Shown here: one piece after another, positions 18,187 to 27,175 of the stretch
How the letters are laid out: every line of letters begins with the position of its first letter
How positions within the stretch are numbered: the first letter of the stretch is position 1
Assembly: GCA_963802745.1 (NCBI GenBank)
Contig: CAWDKL010000005.1
Span: 87,892 to 151,891, forward strand
Source of the DNA: JAJPKK01 sp963802745
Lineage (GTDB): Bacteria > Pseudomonadota > Alphaproteobacteria > Rhizobiales > Xanthobacteraceae
Direction: 5' to 3'
DNA: 64,000 nt
Made by a program: the position numbers and the translations under genes
The notes under the pieces: model-generated
Databases searched by the model: none
Told to the model about the DNA's origin: nothing
Seen by the model: the letters and a program-made list of their open reading frames with translations, nothing else

Positions 18187-19001
18187 TCAGAACTTGTAGC
18201 TGAGGCCGAAGCGAGCCACGCTGATGTTGGCGTTGCCAACGGAAACATTGGCACCGCAGGCAACACCGCTGTTGCAGGCGGGGAATGCGAACGACCGGCT
18301 GTTGTTATTGTTGCCGAAGCCGTAGTATAGGTATTCGGCGCGGGCCATCCAGTGATTGGCGATCATCCATTCATAGCCGCCGCCAAGCACGTACCCGGAA
18401 GCGGTGTCGGACCAGCTGCCGACCGCGGACTGGCCATAAGTGCCGGGCGCAGTATTGGTGCTGATGATGCCGTCATGGTTGAACCCGGCCCAAGCGCCAC
18501 CGCCGGTAAAGTATAGCAGTCCCGGACCCCAGACATAGCCGATGCGGCCACGCACCGTGGCCGAATAGTCGAGCTTGCTGCTGGCCCCCAAACCGACGTT
18601 TCCGAATTCCGGGCATAAGGCCGCTGGCGATCGTGACGTTATGCGTGCTGCCCGCGCCGCCACCGTCCACGTCGCCCTCGATGCCGAGCACCCAGAGCGG
18701 CGCGAATTGCCAATTATATCCGATCTGGCCGCCGAACACCGCACCATTCGCGTTGTTGCCGCCGATCGTCTGGGTGCCAGAAGTCCGCCAACAAATCCGG
18801 GCCGAACGGGCTCACCGTGGCATTGGCGTTCGCCCAGCCCCAGCCGCCATTGGCGCCGATGTACAGGCCGGTCCAGCTCTGTACCGGAGCCGCCAGCGGC
18901 GGTGCCTTGTATGCCGGGTATCCCAAGTCGGCGGCATATGCCTGTCCCAAGCAGGCGACGGCGGCCGCACCCGCAACGATGGAAACGAGAAGCTTCTTCA
19001 T
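18187..19001 (-). pseudogene. Outer-membrane beta-barrel protein (Omp25/31-like), two frameshifts
   Basis: Reading across three frames gives about 270 residues: a signal peptide (MKKLLVSIVAGAAAVACLGQ, cut after AYAA), the first strands (WTGLYIGANGGWGWA), then GGQIGYNWQFAPLWVLGIEGD, then TVRGRIGYVWGPGLLYFTGG and a terminal SVARFGLSYKF ending in Phe, the outer-membrane insertion signal. This is the eight-stranded barrel family common in Rhizobiales. Frame changes fall near 18780-18795 and near 18605-18630. The start at 19001 has GGGGGAT upstream. Each break is repaired by a single indel, so an assembly error is likely. Confidence 0.8.
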
Positions 19002-19430
19002 ATCCAATCCCCCATGTGACGTCGGTACTTGACGCGAATACAACTAAGCATAGAAGGCTCGGTTTGGCTGTAGCATTCCAGCCACACCTTACGGCAAAAC
19101 CCAGGCCGGACGGTACGACGCAGGCTGAGGCTCCGGGCGCCGCAAACTCGCCACGATCTTCTGATTGCGACGGTTGCGATGGGCGATTCGACGGCGGAAA
19201 TGCGGTTCGCGGTGGTTAACCCCGCAGACGTGCTCGTCATCGACGCGCAATCGCCCGAGCAGGCGGTCGCCGAAATCGCCCAACCGGTCGCGGCTTTCAC
19301 GCGGGACGAACGCACTTCCTGTGGGATCCGCCCCAAGCTCCTCCGACCGCAATGCCCGCCATGACGCAAGGCCGCGGATTGGTCGTTTGTTGGCATTATC
19401 GTGCGTGCCGGGTGTGCGAGCCCACAACGA
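19002..19430. other. Spacer between the outer-membrane barrel and the RND pump
   Basis: No supported gene on either strand. It should contain the leftward promoter of the barrel gene just right of 19001. Confidence 0.4.
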
Positions 19431-22400
19431 TTAAACCTCCGTGAGATCTCCTTCATCCTCGCCCCTGACCGGTTCGTCTTCGCGTATGACCGGTTCGGGC
19501 TGGCCATGCCAATCCAGGAAAAAGGTTTGTAAGGGAGGCACGAACAGCAGCATGAGAACCCGACCGATTAGCATGCCGCCAACCACCACCGTCGCGAGAG
19601 GCCGCTGCACCTCGCTGCCGATGCCGGTCGAGACCGCGGCCGGAAGCAGGCCGAAGAACCCCGACAGCGCCATCATCATGATAGGCCGCATCTGCTGGTC
19701 CACGGCCTTGGCCATGGCATCGATCTTGTTGAGACCGCCCGGCGGCATCGCATTGTAGCTCGATAGCATCATGATGCCGCTCATCACCGACACTCCGAAC
19801 AGCGAAATGAAACCGATCGCCGCAGAGATGGAGAAGTTCAAGTCGGCGATGTAAAGCGCGATGATACCCCCAGCAAGCGAGAATGGAATTCCGAACAGCG
19901 CTAGAAAGCTGTCGCGCCACGAATTGAACAGGCCATAGATCAGCACCAGAATAAGCACGAGGCTGGTGGGGACGATCAGCAATAGCCGCCTTTGGGCAAG
20001 CTGCAGGCTTTCGAATTCGCCGGCCCACTCGATGCGATAGCCGACCGGAAGCTTGATGTGTTCGGCAATGCGTGCCTGCGCCTCGGCGACAGCGCTCGCG
20101 AGGTCGCGGCCTCGCACGCTGAACTTGATCGGCACAAAGCGCTGGTTGCGCTCGTGATAGATGTAGGACGATCCGGTATCGAGCGTGATGGCGGCAAGCT
20201 CGGAGAGCGGAATGTAGGCGTTGCCATTCGGCGTCTGATAGCCGACCTTGATGTTGCGAATCGCATCAAGACTGTTGCGATGTTCCGGTGCCGCGCGCAC
20301 CACGACGTTGAATTGCCGATCGGCCTCCAACAGGGTAGTCGCAGTGGCGCCTCCGAGCGCGGCCTGGATGGTTGTGTTGATGTCGCCGGCATTGAGCCCG
20401 TAGCGCGAAGCCTTGGCGCGATCGACCTTGATGTTGAGATTGGGTTGTCCGAGCACCCAGAAAATCCCTAGATCCGTGATGCCCTTAACCTCATTCATTT
20501 CGTGCATCGCCTGGCGGGCGATATCTTCAAGCTGCGCCAAATCCGGACCGATGACCTTGGCGGAGTTGGCACCGCGGACGCCCGACAGACCCTCCTCGAT
20601 ATTGTCCTGAATGTATTGCGAGAAGTTGAATCCGACGCCGAGAAACTCCCGGCGGAACTCCGCCTGCAATGTGTCGATCAGCTTTTCCTTGTCCATGCCC
20701 TTGGGCCATTCGGCGACCGGTTTGAGCGGCACGAAGAATTCGGCATTGAAGAAGCCGGTCGCATCGCTGCCGTTGTCCGGACGGCCGTGCTGCGAGACCA
20801 CGGTTATGATCTCCGGGTGCGTCAGCAGGATTTCGCGCAGCCGGTTGACAATCGGCATACCGGCTTCCAGCGAAATGGTCGGCGGCATGGTGGCGCGAAT
20901 CCACAGATTGCCCTCCTCCAGTTCGGGCAGAAACTCGCTGCCCAGCTGCGACGCCAACACCCCGGCAAGGCCGAGCACAATCACGCCCAGTGTCGCCATG
21001 ACCTTGCGGTGACTGAGCGACCAGTTCACGACCGGCCTGAACACCCAACGCAGCCCGCGCACGATGAAGGTTTCAACCTCCGCGATATGCTGGGGCAACA
21101 GCAGGGAGGCCAGACAGGGTGTCACCGTGAAAGTCGCAATCAACGCTCCGATCAGCGCAGACGCGTAGGTCTTCGCCATCGGGCCGAAAATCTGACCTTC
21201 GACGCCCTGCATGGTGAAGAGCGGAATGAACGCCGCCACGATGATGGCGGTGGAGAACAATACGGTCCTTTCGATCTGCAGTGCGCTGATCAAGATCAGG
21301 CGCATGCGGTCCGTCCATACTGGCGGACGCGGTGCCGCCATCGAGCGCGTCGGGTCGATGCCCCAGCGGCCCTCCGCAAGGCTGTGCAGGACCTGTTGCC
21401 TCTCGCCCGGCTTTGCCTGAACGTTACGATAGATGCTCTCGACCAGGATCACTGCGGCATCGACGATGACGCCGAGATCGACTGCGCCGAATGACAGTAG
21501 GTTGGCATCCTCATTGCGCAGCACCAGGATAATGAAGGTGAAGAACAGCGCGAAAGGAATGTTGATGGCGATGATGAGGCCGCCGCGCAGATCCCCCAGG
21601 AACAGCCATTGGACGATGACGATCAGGATAAATCCGAGCACCAGATTGCGCGTAACCGTCGCGGTGGTGACGGCGATAAGCGAAGTCCGATCATAGAACG
21701 GGACGACCTTCACTCCGGGCGGCAGCGTTCCGTCGCTGTTGATCTTTTCGACTTCCGCCCTGATGCGCGGCGCCACGTCATTGGTGTGCTGGGTGCGGTT
21801 CATCACCACGATCGCCGCCACCACGTCGTCGTCATGGTCGCGCCCGGCCTTGCCGAGGCGCGGTGCATTACCAACGTAGACGTGCGCCACCTCCTTAACG
21901 GTCACCGGGACGCCGTTCTGCTGTGCAAGAACAATACTTTCGATGTCATCGACCCGATAGCCTTGGGTGAGATCGCTGGTGCCGCCGCTGTCGATCAGGC
22001 CGACGCCGCGGATGTCAACCGATTGCTCGCCGAGCTCAAGCGTGCGGCCGCCCACATTCGTATTGGCATTGCCGATGGCGGCGACGATCTGCGGCAGCGT
22101 GATGTTGTAGGCTTCGAGCTTCTGCAGATCGACTTCGACCTCGTACTCCTTGGTGGTGCCACCCCAGGTATTGACCTGGACCACGCCCGGAATCGACAAT
22201 AGCCGCCGCTGCAGGATCCAGTCCTGGATGGTGCGCAGATTATTTAACCCGAAGTGCGGCGGGCCGACCAGCTGATACCGGTAAATCTCGCCGACGAGGC
22301 TCGAGCCGAGGATTTTCGGCATTACATTATTCGGCAAGCTAACATTCTGCTGGAGGCTGATCTCCGCTTGCGTGAGGGCGAAATAATAATCAACGCCATA

Positions 22401-22694
22401 TGCGAAGGATACCCGCACGAATGACAGTCCGTAAAACGAGGTGGAGCGAATGTTTTCAACACCGGGCGTCGCCTCTAACCCAACTTCAATCGGAATTGTG
22501 AAATAACGTTCCATTTCCTCGGCCGAAAGGCCCGGAGTCTGAGCGGTGATTTCCAGGATCACCGGCGCTGGATTCGGATAGGCCTCGATGCTCAATCGAA
22601 AGAATGCGATCAATCCGCCGCCGATGAACAGCATCAACATAAGAAGAATGATGGGACGGCGCGTCAATCCGAATATCAGCACCCCCTTCAACAC
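19431..22694 (-). CDS. RND efflux transporter, heavy-metal (CusA/CzcA) type
   Basis: 1,087 residues, full length for an inner-membrane RND pump: an N-terminal span, a large periplasmic loop, a central six-helix bundle, a second periplasmic loop and a final bundle. The fourth-helix motif AVDLGVIVDAAVILVES has the spaced Asp residues and Glu of the heavy-metal (HME) subfamily, so a divalent or monovalent metal is the likely substrate, driven by protons. The start codon is GTG. No membrane-fusion (CzcB) or outer-membrane (CzcC) gene adjoins it, so partners must be encoded elsewhere. An FNR/FixK-type site lies about 300 bp upstream at 22988-23001. Confidence 0.88.
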   Translation of the reverse strand: MLKGVLIFGLTRRPIILLMLMLFIGGGLIAFFRLSIEAYPNPAPVILEITAQTPGLSAEEMERYFTIPIEVGLEATPGVENIRSTSFYGLSFVRVSFAYGVDYYFALTQAEISLQQNVSLPNNVMPKILGSSLVGEIYRYQLVGPPHFGLNNLRTIQDWILQRRLLSIPGVVQVNTWGGTTKEYEVEVDLQKLEAYNITLPQIVAAIGNANTNVGGRTLELGEQSVDIRGVGLIDSGGTSDLTQGYRVDDIESIVLAQQNGVPVTVKEVAHVYVGNAPRLGKAGRDHDDDVVAAIVVMNRTQHTNDVAPRIRAEVEKINSDGTLPPGVKVVPFYDRTSLIAVTTATVTRNLVLGFILIVIVQWLFLGDLRGGLIIAINIPFALFFTFIILVLRNEDANLLSFGAVDLGVIVDAAVILVESIYRNVQAKPGERQQVLHSLAEGRWGIDPTRSMAAPRPPVWTDRMRLILISALQIERTVLFSTAIIVAAFIPLFTMQGVEGQIFGPMAKTYASALIGALIATFTVTPCLASLLLPQHIAEVETFIVRGLRWVFRPVVNWSLSHRKVMATLGVIVLGLAGVLASQLGSEFLPELEEGNLWIRATMPPTISLEAGMPIVNRLREILLTHPEIITVVSQHGRPDNGSDATGFFNAEFFVPLKPVAEWPKGMDKEKLIDTLQAEFRREFLGVGFNFSQYIQDNIEEGLSGVRGANSAKVIGPDLAQLEDIARQAMHEMNEVKGITDLGIFWVLGQPNLNIKVDRAKASRYGLNAGDINTTIQAALGGATATTLLEADRQFNVVVRAAPEHRNSLDAIRNIKVGYQTPNGNAYIPLSELAAITLDTGSSYIYHERNQRFVPIKFSVRGRDLASAVAEAQARIAEHIKLPVGYRIEWAGEFESLQLAQRRLLLIVPTSLVLILVLIYGLFNSWRDSFLALFGIPFSLAGGIIALYIADLNFSISAAIGFISLFGVSVMSGIMMLSSYNAMPPGGLNKIDAMAKAVDQQMRPIMMMALSGFFGLLPAAVSTGIGSEVQRPLATVVVGGMLIGRVLMLLFVPPLQTFFLDWHGQPEPVIREDEPVRGEDEGDLTEV

Positions 22695-23335
22695 GTCCGC
22701 CAGCTCCGGTTCGTCATGTTTGCATCATCGGCCCTTGGTAAGACACGCCACGCAGTTTTTCGGCAGGTGCAAAAAGTGAAACTAGTCGAAATGACGCTCG
22801 AAGCATTGGTGACGAGCCTCCACCCGCCGCCAATAGGCTTCGGCCTGTTGGAGAGCGACGACCGCCACGATCACCATCGTTATGGTGACCGCCGGAGCTT
22901 AGTCTTCGTGCTTTTCGTCCTCGTCATTTTTAGACGGTAGTTTTCCAATTCCGGCTTTTTAAAAAGCGCACGGGCAAGCTGCGCGCATTGATCTCGATCA
23001 ATGTCGGTTTCTGTGAAGGGTTTCGGATGACGGCCCAATGCGATGTTGCAGCGGGCCACCGGGGTCGTCGTCCGAAAGCCTCCAGGGAAGGAAACCGCGG
23101 GAAGTTTCGGCGCGGCATTGCCGCACGCTATGCGGATTTGGTCGCGCCGCGGGGGTGGGGGGCGCCGTGGTGGCGGGAGGTACACCCCGCGCGCGGTGCA
23201 TTCCCGCGGTAGCGGGTTCGTTCTCTCGCCCAAGGCAGCGGTTCGGGACCGCCAATTGGTGCAGGGCAGGAAGCTCACCTTGGAAAGGTGCCGCCGAGAC
23301 CGAGGCCGGCACCGGTCTAAGCGTCGTGACCTCGC
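22695..23335. other. Long spacer upstream of the RND pump
   Basis: No convincing gene. A 31-codon frame on the minus strand (22782-22877, starting MVIVAVVALQQAEAYW) has no ribosome-binding site and is not called. The stretch includes a perfect FNR/FixK-type palindrome at 22988-23001. Confidence 0.45.
22988..23001. promoter_or_regulatory. FNR/FixK-type binding site
   Basis: TTGATCTCGATCAA, a perfect TTGAT-N4-ATCAA palindrome. Leftward, a T-rich hexamer TTTTTA sits where a -10 would fall for a site centred at -41.5, giving a start near 22953 and a long leader to the RND gene at 22694. Rightward there is no -10-like sequence and no gene. Confidence 0.55.
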
Positions 23336-24100
23336 CTATCTCGCGCCCGCCACTGGCTCCATTCCGCTCTTCTTGATCGCCTCGACGGCGCGCGGGGAGG
23401 CGAAGAACGCGATCAATCGTTTGGCGTTGTCGATCTCTCCCGAGCCGGCCACGATGGCGGCAGAGAACACCTGGGGGAACTGGATATCCGGAGCGAGGAT
23501 TCCCGCGTAATCCACGCCCTTTGCCGTCAGTATCTCGCTGATCGGCATCACCGCAATGCCGGCGTCACCGTCGGCGACCATGCCCGCCGCACCGGCTCCG
23601 CGCGGCGTTATCTTGATGTCAATCTTGCCCGCGATGCCGAGGCGCGGGAAGAGGTCCTTCACCAGCCAGATGCCGCTCGTGCTGCTCGCCGAGACCGTCC
23701 GCGCCGCCAGCACGACCTGCTTGAACGCCTCGACGGTGCCAACGTCCGGTTTCGGCGTGCCCGCCCGCACTGCCACGCCGAGGCCGACGCGCGCGAGGTC
23801 CACTTCCGTGCCCGCCGCGATACGCTTCGCGGCGATCAGCTCCTCGAGGCCCTCCCGCGACAGAATCACCACGTCGGCTGCGACGCCACTTGCGAGCTGC
23901 GCGCCGATCGTCTGCGGCCCCGATCCCTGCGACGCGCCCGATCCCGTCGTGACCTTGATGCTGCTCGTCCGCTCGAATTCCGGCAACAATTGCTCGTAGG
24001 CACCGGAGAAGCCGCCGGACATCAGCACCTTCACCTGGGCCGTTGCGGCGACGGGCCAGGCGAGAAGCGCGGCGGATACGACGATTGCGAAAGTGTTCAT
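23336..24100 (-). CDS. ModA-like periplasmic substrate-binding protein
   Basis: 254 residues with a signal peptide (cut after AATAQ). The fold is a two-lobe type 2 binding protein close to molybdate-binding ModA relatives: VKVLMSGGFSGAYEQLLPEFE at the first strand and helix, GVAADVVILSREGLEEL, the hinge region VGLGVAVRAG, and SASSTSGIWLVKDLFPRLGI. No ABC permease or ATPase adjoins it, so it is either an orphan receptor or works with a remote transporter. The ligand cannot be told; oxyanions or small organic acids are possible. Confidence 0.8.
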   Translation of the reverse strand: MNTFAIVVSAALLAWPVAATAQVKVLMSGGFSGAYEQLLPEFERTSSIKVTTGSGASQGSGPQTIGAQLASGVAADVVILSREGLEELIAAKRIAAGTEVDLARVGLGVAVRAGTPKPDVGTVEAFKQVVLAARTVSASSTSGIWLVKDLFPRLGIAGKIDIKITPRGAGAAGMVADGDAGIAVMPISEILTAKGVDYAGILAPDIQFPQVFSAAIVAGSGEIDNAKRLIAFFASPRAVEAIKKSGMEPVAGAR

Positions 24101-24367
24101 GAGGAGTCCCGTGTCTCAGCGCGGCGATCGCACCCCTTCCCGATCACCGTGGCCATGCCAGACTATCGCAGATCTGTGGCGGCTTCACCACATCGTCTAT
24201 GGTCCCGGCCGATGTGCAAATATCGGCTGTCTATTGCGTGCAAGGCGCAAGTTCGGAAGCGATCGGGCGCACACCAGACACACCGCTCCTCCACTCGGCT
24301 CGTCGAAACTGACCCATCTCAGAATCGCACTATCGTGGAATCACAGCATTGAATGAGTATGGCGTTC

Positions 24368-25649
24368 TAGACCAGCGTTTCCAAAGTTCGAATCCTATCA
24401 GGCTGCGTTTTCCAGCAGGTAGGACCAATTGTGCACGACGGGCTGCCGATTAAAGTAATTCATCGCCTGCATGATACGGTCTTTGAGTTCCTGTTTGGAT
24501 ACGACGCGGATGTGGCGCAGCACGGAACGGGAGAGTTTGGAAAAGAAGCCCTCGACAAGGTTGAGCCATGAGCCGTGCTTGGGGGTGAAGGTGAATTGGA
24601 AGCGGTGCGCGGGCTGAGCGGCGAGCCAGGCTCGGGTCTCCTTCGAGGTGTGCGCGGAATGATTGTCGAGGATCACCTTGATCGCCGTGTGGGCCGGATA
24701 GGCGGCGTCGGCAAGCTTGAGGAATTCGATGAATTCGCGGCTGCGATGGCGGTTTCTAACCAGGGCATGGACCTTTCCGCTGATCAGGTCGATGCCGGCC
24801 AGCAAGCTGACGGTGCCGTGGCGCTTGTATTCGTAGTCGCGCGTGAAGCTGGCATGCTCGCGGGGTACGGGGGGCAGGTCTGGGGACGTGGTTGCGATCG
24901 CCGGGATGCCGGGTTTCTCGTCGTAGGAGATGATCGCCACCGCATCGCTTGGCTCGCTTTTCGCTGCGGCTGCTGCGGTCTTGATGCTTTGCACCTCCCG
25001 ATAGACGTCCAGCACGCCGGCCATCTTGGCGTCAAAATCGGGGTCGCGGCATTCCACGTAGTAGCGCACTTTGTGCGGCTTCACCTCGTCCCGGCCGAGG
25101 ATCTTGCACACCGTGCCCTGCGCCAGCTTGGCAAAGCAGGCGTGGCCCTCCGCCGGTCCGTGCTCGCGCGCATGACCCGCCAGAAGCCGCGTTGTCCACA
25201 GCTCGTGGGGATAGCCAAGCTCCTTGGCCTTCCGGCACGCCAACGATGCCAGCCAGGCCTTGGCCTCAAGCGTAATGGTCGGTGTCCGCCCGGGACGCGG
25301 GCGGTCGTCCAGCGCCGCCATCGGGCCTTCGGCCACGGCGCGCTCGACACAGCGCTGCACCGTCTGATGATGCAGTCGCAGCGCTCGGCCCACCGCGAAA
25401 AACGAAGACTCTTCCCGATAGGCCAGCAATATCCGCGCCCGCTCGACCCGGCCCGCCGGCTCAGTTCGCGATTGCGCAATCGCCTCCAACCGCAACCTAT
25501 CCTCAACCTCAAGCCACAATTCAATCGCCCGCCGCCACGCCGCCATGACCTTCCAAGAGCTCCATAAGGGACACACCCGACCTATATAGAGTCCGGAAAT
25601 TCAAGAGGAATCCCTCCGTTATGACAACTTTCATGGAATTGATGGTCTA
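24368..25649 (-). mobile_element. IS630-family insertion sequence
   Basis: About 1.28 kb bounded by TA (24368-24369 and 25648-25649) inside a CTAG on each side, the target signature of IS630/Tc1-type elements. The ends are imperfect inverted repeats: left CTAGACCAGCGTTTCCA, right (reverse complement) CTAGACCATCAATTCCA, each followed by an AAAGTT-like block. It holds one transposase gene. The right end abuts the left TA of dispersed repeat copy B, so it appears to have inserted exactly at the edge of that repeat. Confidence 0.75.
24398..25546 (-). CDS. IS630-family DDE transposase
   Basis: 382 residues. The N-terminal half has two helix-turn-helix units (FFAVGRALRLHHQTVQRCVERAV and a winged segment with RPRPGRTPTI). 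The catalytic half shows the DDE triad: Asp in ISYDEKPG, Asp in VILDNHSAHTS and Glu in SWLNLVEGFFS. The gene is uninterrupted, so it may be active. The start at 25546 follows TTGGAAGGTC; a GTG at 25576 would add ten residues. Confidence 0.92.
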   Translation of the reverse strand: MAAWRRAIELWLEVEDRLRLEAIAQSRTEPAGRVERARILLAYREESSFFAVGRALRLHHQTVQRCVERAVAEGPMAALDDRPRPGRTPTITLEAKAWLASLACRKAKELGYPHELWTTRLLAGHAREHGPAEGHACFAKLAQGTVCKILGRDEVKPHKVRYYVECRDPDFDAKMAGVLDVYREVQSIKTAAAAAKSEPSDAVAIISYDEKPGIPAIATTSPDLPPVPREHASFTRDYEYKRHGTVSLLAGIDLISGKVHALVRNRHRSREFIEFLKLADAAYPAHTAIKVILDNHSAHTSKETRAWLAAQPAHRFQFTFTPKHGSWLNLVEGFFSKLSRSVLRHIRVVSKQELKDRIMQAMNYFNRQPVVHNWSYLLENAA

Positions 25650-25812
25650 GACCGGATTTCGATCGGGTCAACTCACCCTCTCGGCGTCATGCCCGCGCTC
25701 GTCGCGGGCATCCACGTGTTGCTTGCGACGGCTTTGCAAGGAAGGCGTGGATGGCCGGGACTTCGCCCGGCCATGACTCCCAGGTGTTCGGACGTGACCG
25801 GAATCCAATCTA
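25648..25812 (+). repeat. Dispersed MITE-like repeat, copy B
   Basis: TA-bounded, with TAGACCGGATTTCGATCGGGTC on the left and GACCGGAATCCAATCTA on the right, and the same two internal hairpins as copy A. It lies directly against the right end of the IS630 element, and the two share the TA. Confidence 0.8.
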
Positions 25813-25833
25813 ACACAGCTCGGGGGCTCCAGG

Positions 25834-26706
25834 TCACTTCGCGCGTTGCGGGAAATACTTTAAATCCGGAGGATTCTGTCCCCTTCGGGTGGGCATCAAG
25901 AGACCGTCAGCGCTCAACATGTAGGTCTCTTTATCGAGATGTACATGTGCGTTGTTCTCGCCGCAAATTGATTCGGGCCAAACCGGACGCGGGTTTTGGT
26001 TCCGTATGTATCTTTTGTCTACCGTCCACGGATGAGTCAGAGCATGATCAATCACGGTGACTTCGTCATGCAGTATGTTCGGATTCGCCACCGCATCCAG
26101 ATAAATTCTTTCCAGAATGATGGATTGATTGTCATGATGCAGTGGAAGGCCGCTAGCCTCGTAAGCCCTGGGTCCTTTAAATCCTCGTGTCTCGATCTGC
26201 AGCACGTCGTAGCGGCCATCCCCATCCTCGTCAATCCATTTTCCGATCGAGTAGCCTAGAAAGGTCGGCTCTATCTCGTCGGGCCAGCCGCGGCCATCCG
26301 TAAAAATCCGGCGCGTGTGATCAATGTTGTTGATCAAAATGTAAGTGACATCCGATGTTGCGACAAATTCGAGCGGCTGGTACGCCATCATCACAGCTGG
26401 CATCCCCTGCGGGTAGCACAACATGCTCGGGAAGTTGCCAACGCCACCGGCACTTTGATCCATGATACTCTTTCGAAAAACCGCTTGATATTCGTCCGTC
26501 AATGGAGCCTGTTGATCGATGCCGAAGGCTTTAGTCGGGTCCCATCCTAGATTCAAAGGAATGGTAACACCCAACACGCGAAAGCCCGCCCACTGGCCTT
26601 TCCAGTTCGGAAACTGCGGTTCATCCGATCGCGCTTGCCCAATCGGCAGCGCCACAACGGCGGCCACTATAATGGCGCAAATCATTCTTCGATACATAGC
26701 AGCCAT
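25834..26706 (-). CDS. Secreted hypothetical protein of lower GC content
   Basis: 290 residues. The N-terminal signal peptide is clear (ICAIIVAAVVALPIGQARS). The mature part is rich in Trp, Pro and Asp: FPNWKGQWAGFRV, a short calcium-loop-like DEDGDGRYD, and LPLHHDNQSIILERIYLD. I do not recognise a named family. The two nearby starts (26706, 26697) cannot be separated. GC is visibly lower than in neighbouring genes (about 52 percent in one counted line against about 67 in putA). It follows the IS630 element, so it may have arrived by transfer. Confidence 0.7.
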   Translation of the reverse strand: MAAMYRRMICAIIVAAVVALPIGQARSDEPQFPNWKGQWAGFRVLGVTIPLNLGWDPTKAFGIDQQAPLTDEYQAVFRKSIMDQSAGGVGNFPSMLCYPQGMPAVMMAYQPLEFVATSDVTYILINNIDHTRRIFTDGRGWPDEIEPTFLGYSIGKWIDEDGDGRYDVLQIETRGFKGPRAYEASGLPLHHDNQSIILERIYLDAVANPNILHDEVTVIDHALTHPWTVDKRYIRNQNPRPVWPESICGENNAHVHLDKETYMLSADGLLMPTRRGQNPPDLKYFPQRAK

Positions 26707-27175
26707 GTCCGCTTATGACCGTGGGAAACTGCGCCGCCGGCGATCCGCGGTACCTATACCCGGAGCGGATCGCCATTTTCAGTGAGCGGCGAATTGGGTA
26801 CGCTGCTTTCGGCGGCACCGCGCATGGAACGATCTGACATCTGCAACATGGCTGTTCCGCTCAAAACGCATAGGCATGAAAACACCCATCGCCACGGCCG
26901 TCAAGGGGTCATCGCAAGACGAGAAACCGAACGCTATTCAAAGTGCTGCAGCATTGCCCGCAGCGCGATCAGCGCGACGGCTTCTGGCCCGTGGCCGCCC
27001 CGCGAAATGGTGGCCGATCATCAAGGCCGGCAACATCAAAGCCGAGGTGGAGCGCTGAGTTTTTTTGTTGGCGCGTGAGGTGGGAGGCGGAGCGCGGGCG
27101 TCTCGCCCGCCATTTTGTGCGGAGGAAGCGGGCGGGACGCCCGCGCTCCGGACGGCGTCCCGTCGCGAGGCCGCC
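26707..27175. other. Spacer with a long hairpin near its right end
   Basis: No supported gene. A 60-codon frame at 26876-27058 (plus) has no recognisable relatives and atypical content. A strong palindrome occupies 27090-27148. Confidence 0.4.
27090..27148. repeat. Palindromic REP-like hairpin after the gamma-glutamyltransferase gene
   Basis: Two 21-base arms that differ at one position (GAGCGCGGGCGTCTCGCCCGC and its inverted partner) around a 17-base loop. It lies just past the end of the leftward gene and could act as a 3' stabiliser or terminator. The T-run at 27060-27066 fits the leftward direction poorly. Confidence 0.6.

Noticed and set aside
20502..21494. 330-codon plus-strand frame opposite the RND pump
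   Set aside because: Composition is that of a shadow frame (His, Arg, Gln rich) with no motifs; the minus-strand RND gene explains the region.
22782..22877. 31-codon minus-strand frame downstream of the FNR-type site
   Set aside because: No ribosome-binding site and no family match; mentioned only because it lies between the site and the RND gene.
26876..27058. 60-codon plus-strand frame in the spacer near the gamma-glutamyltransferase gene
   Set aside because: Weak start context, no homology signature, Ala/Arg-rich content expected by chance.
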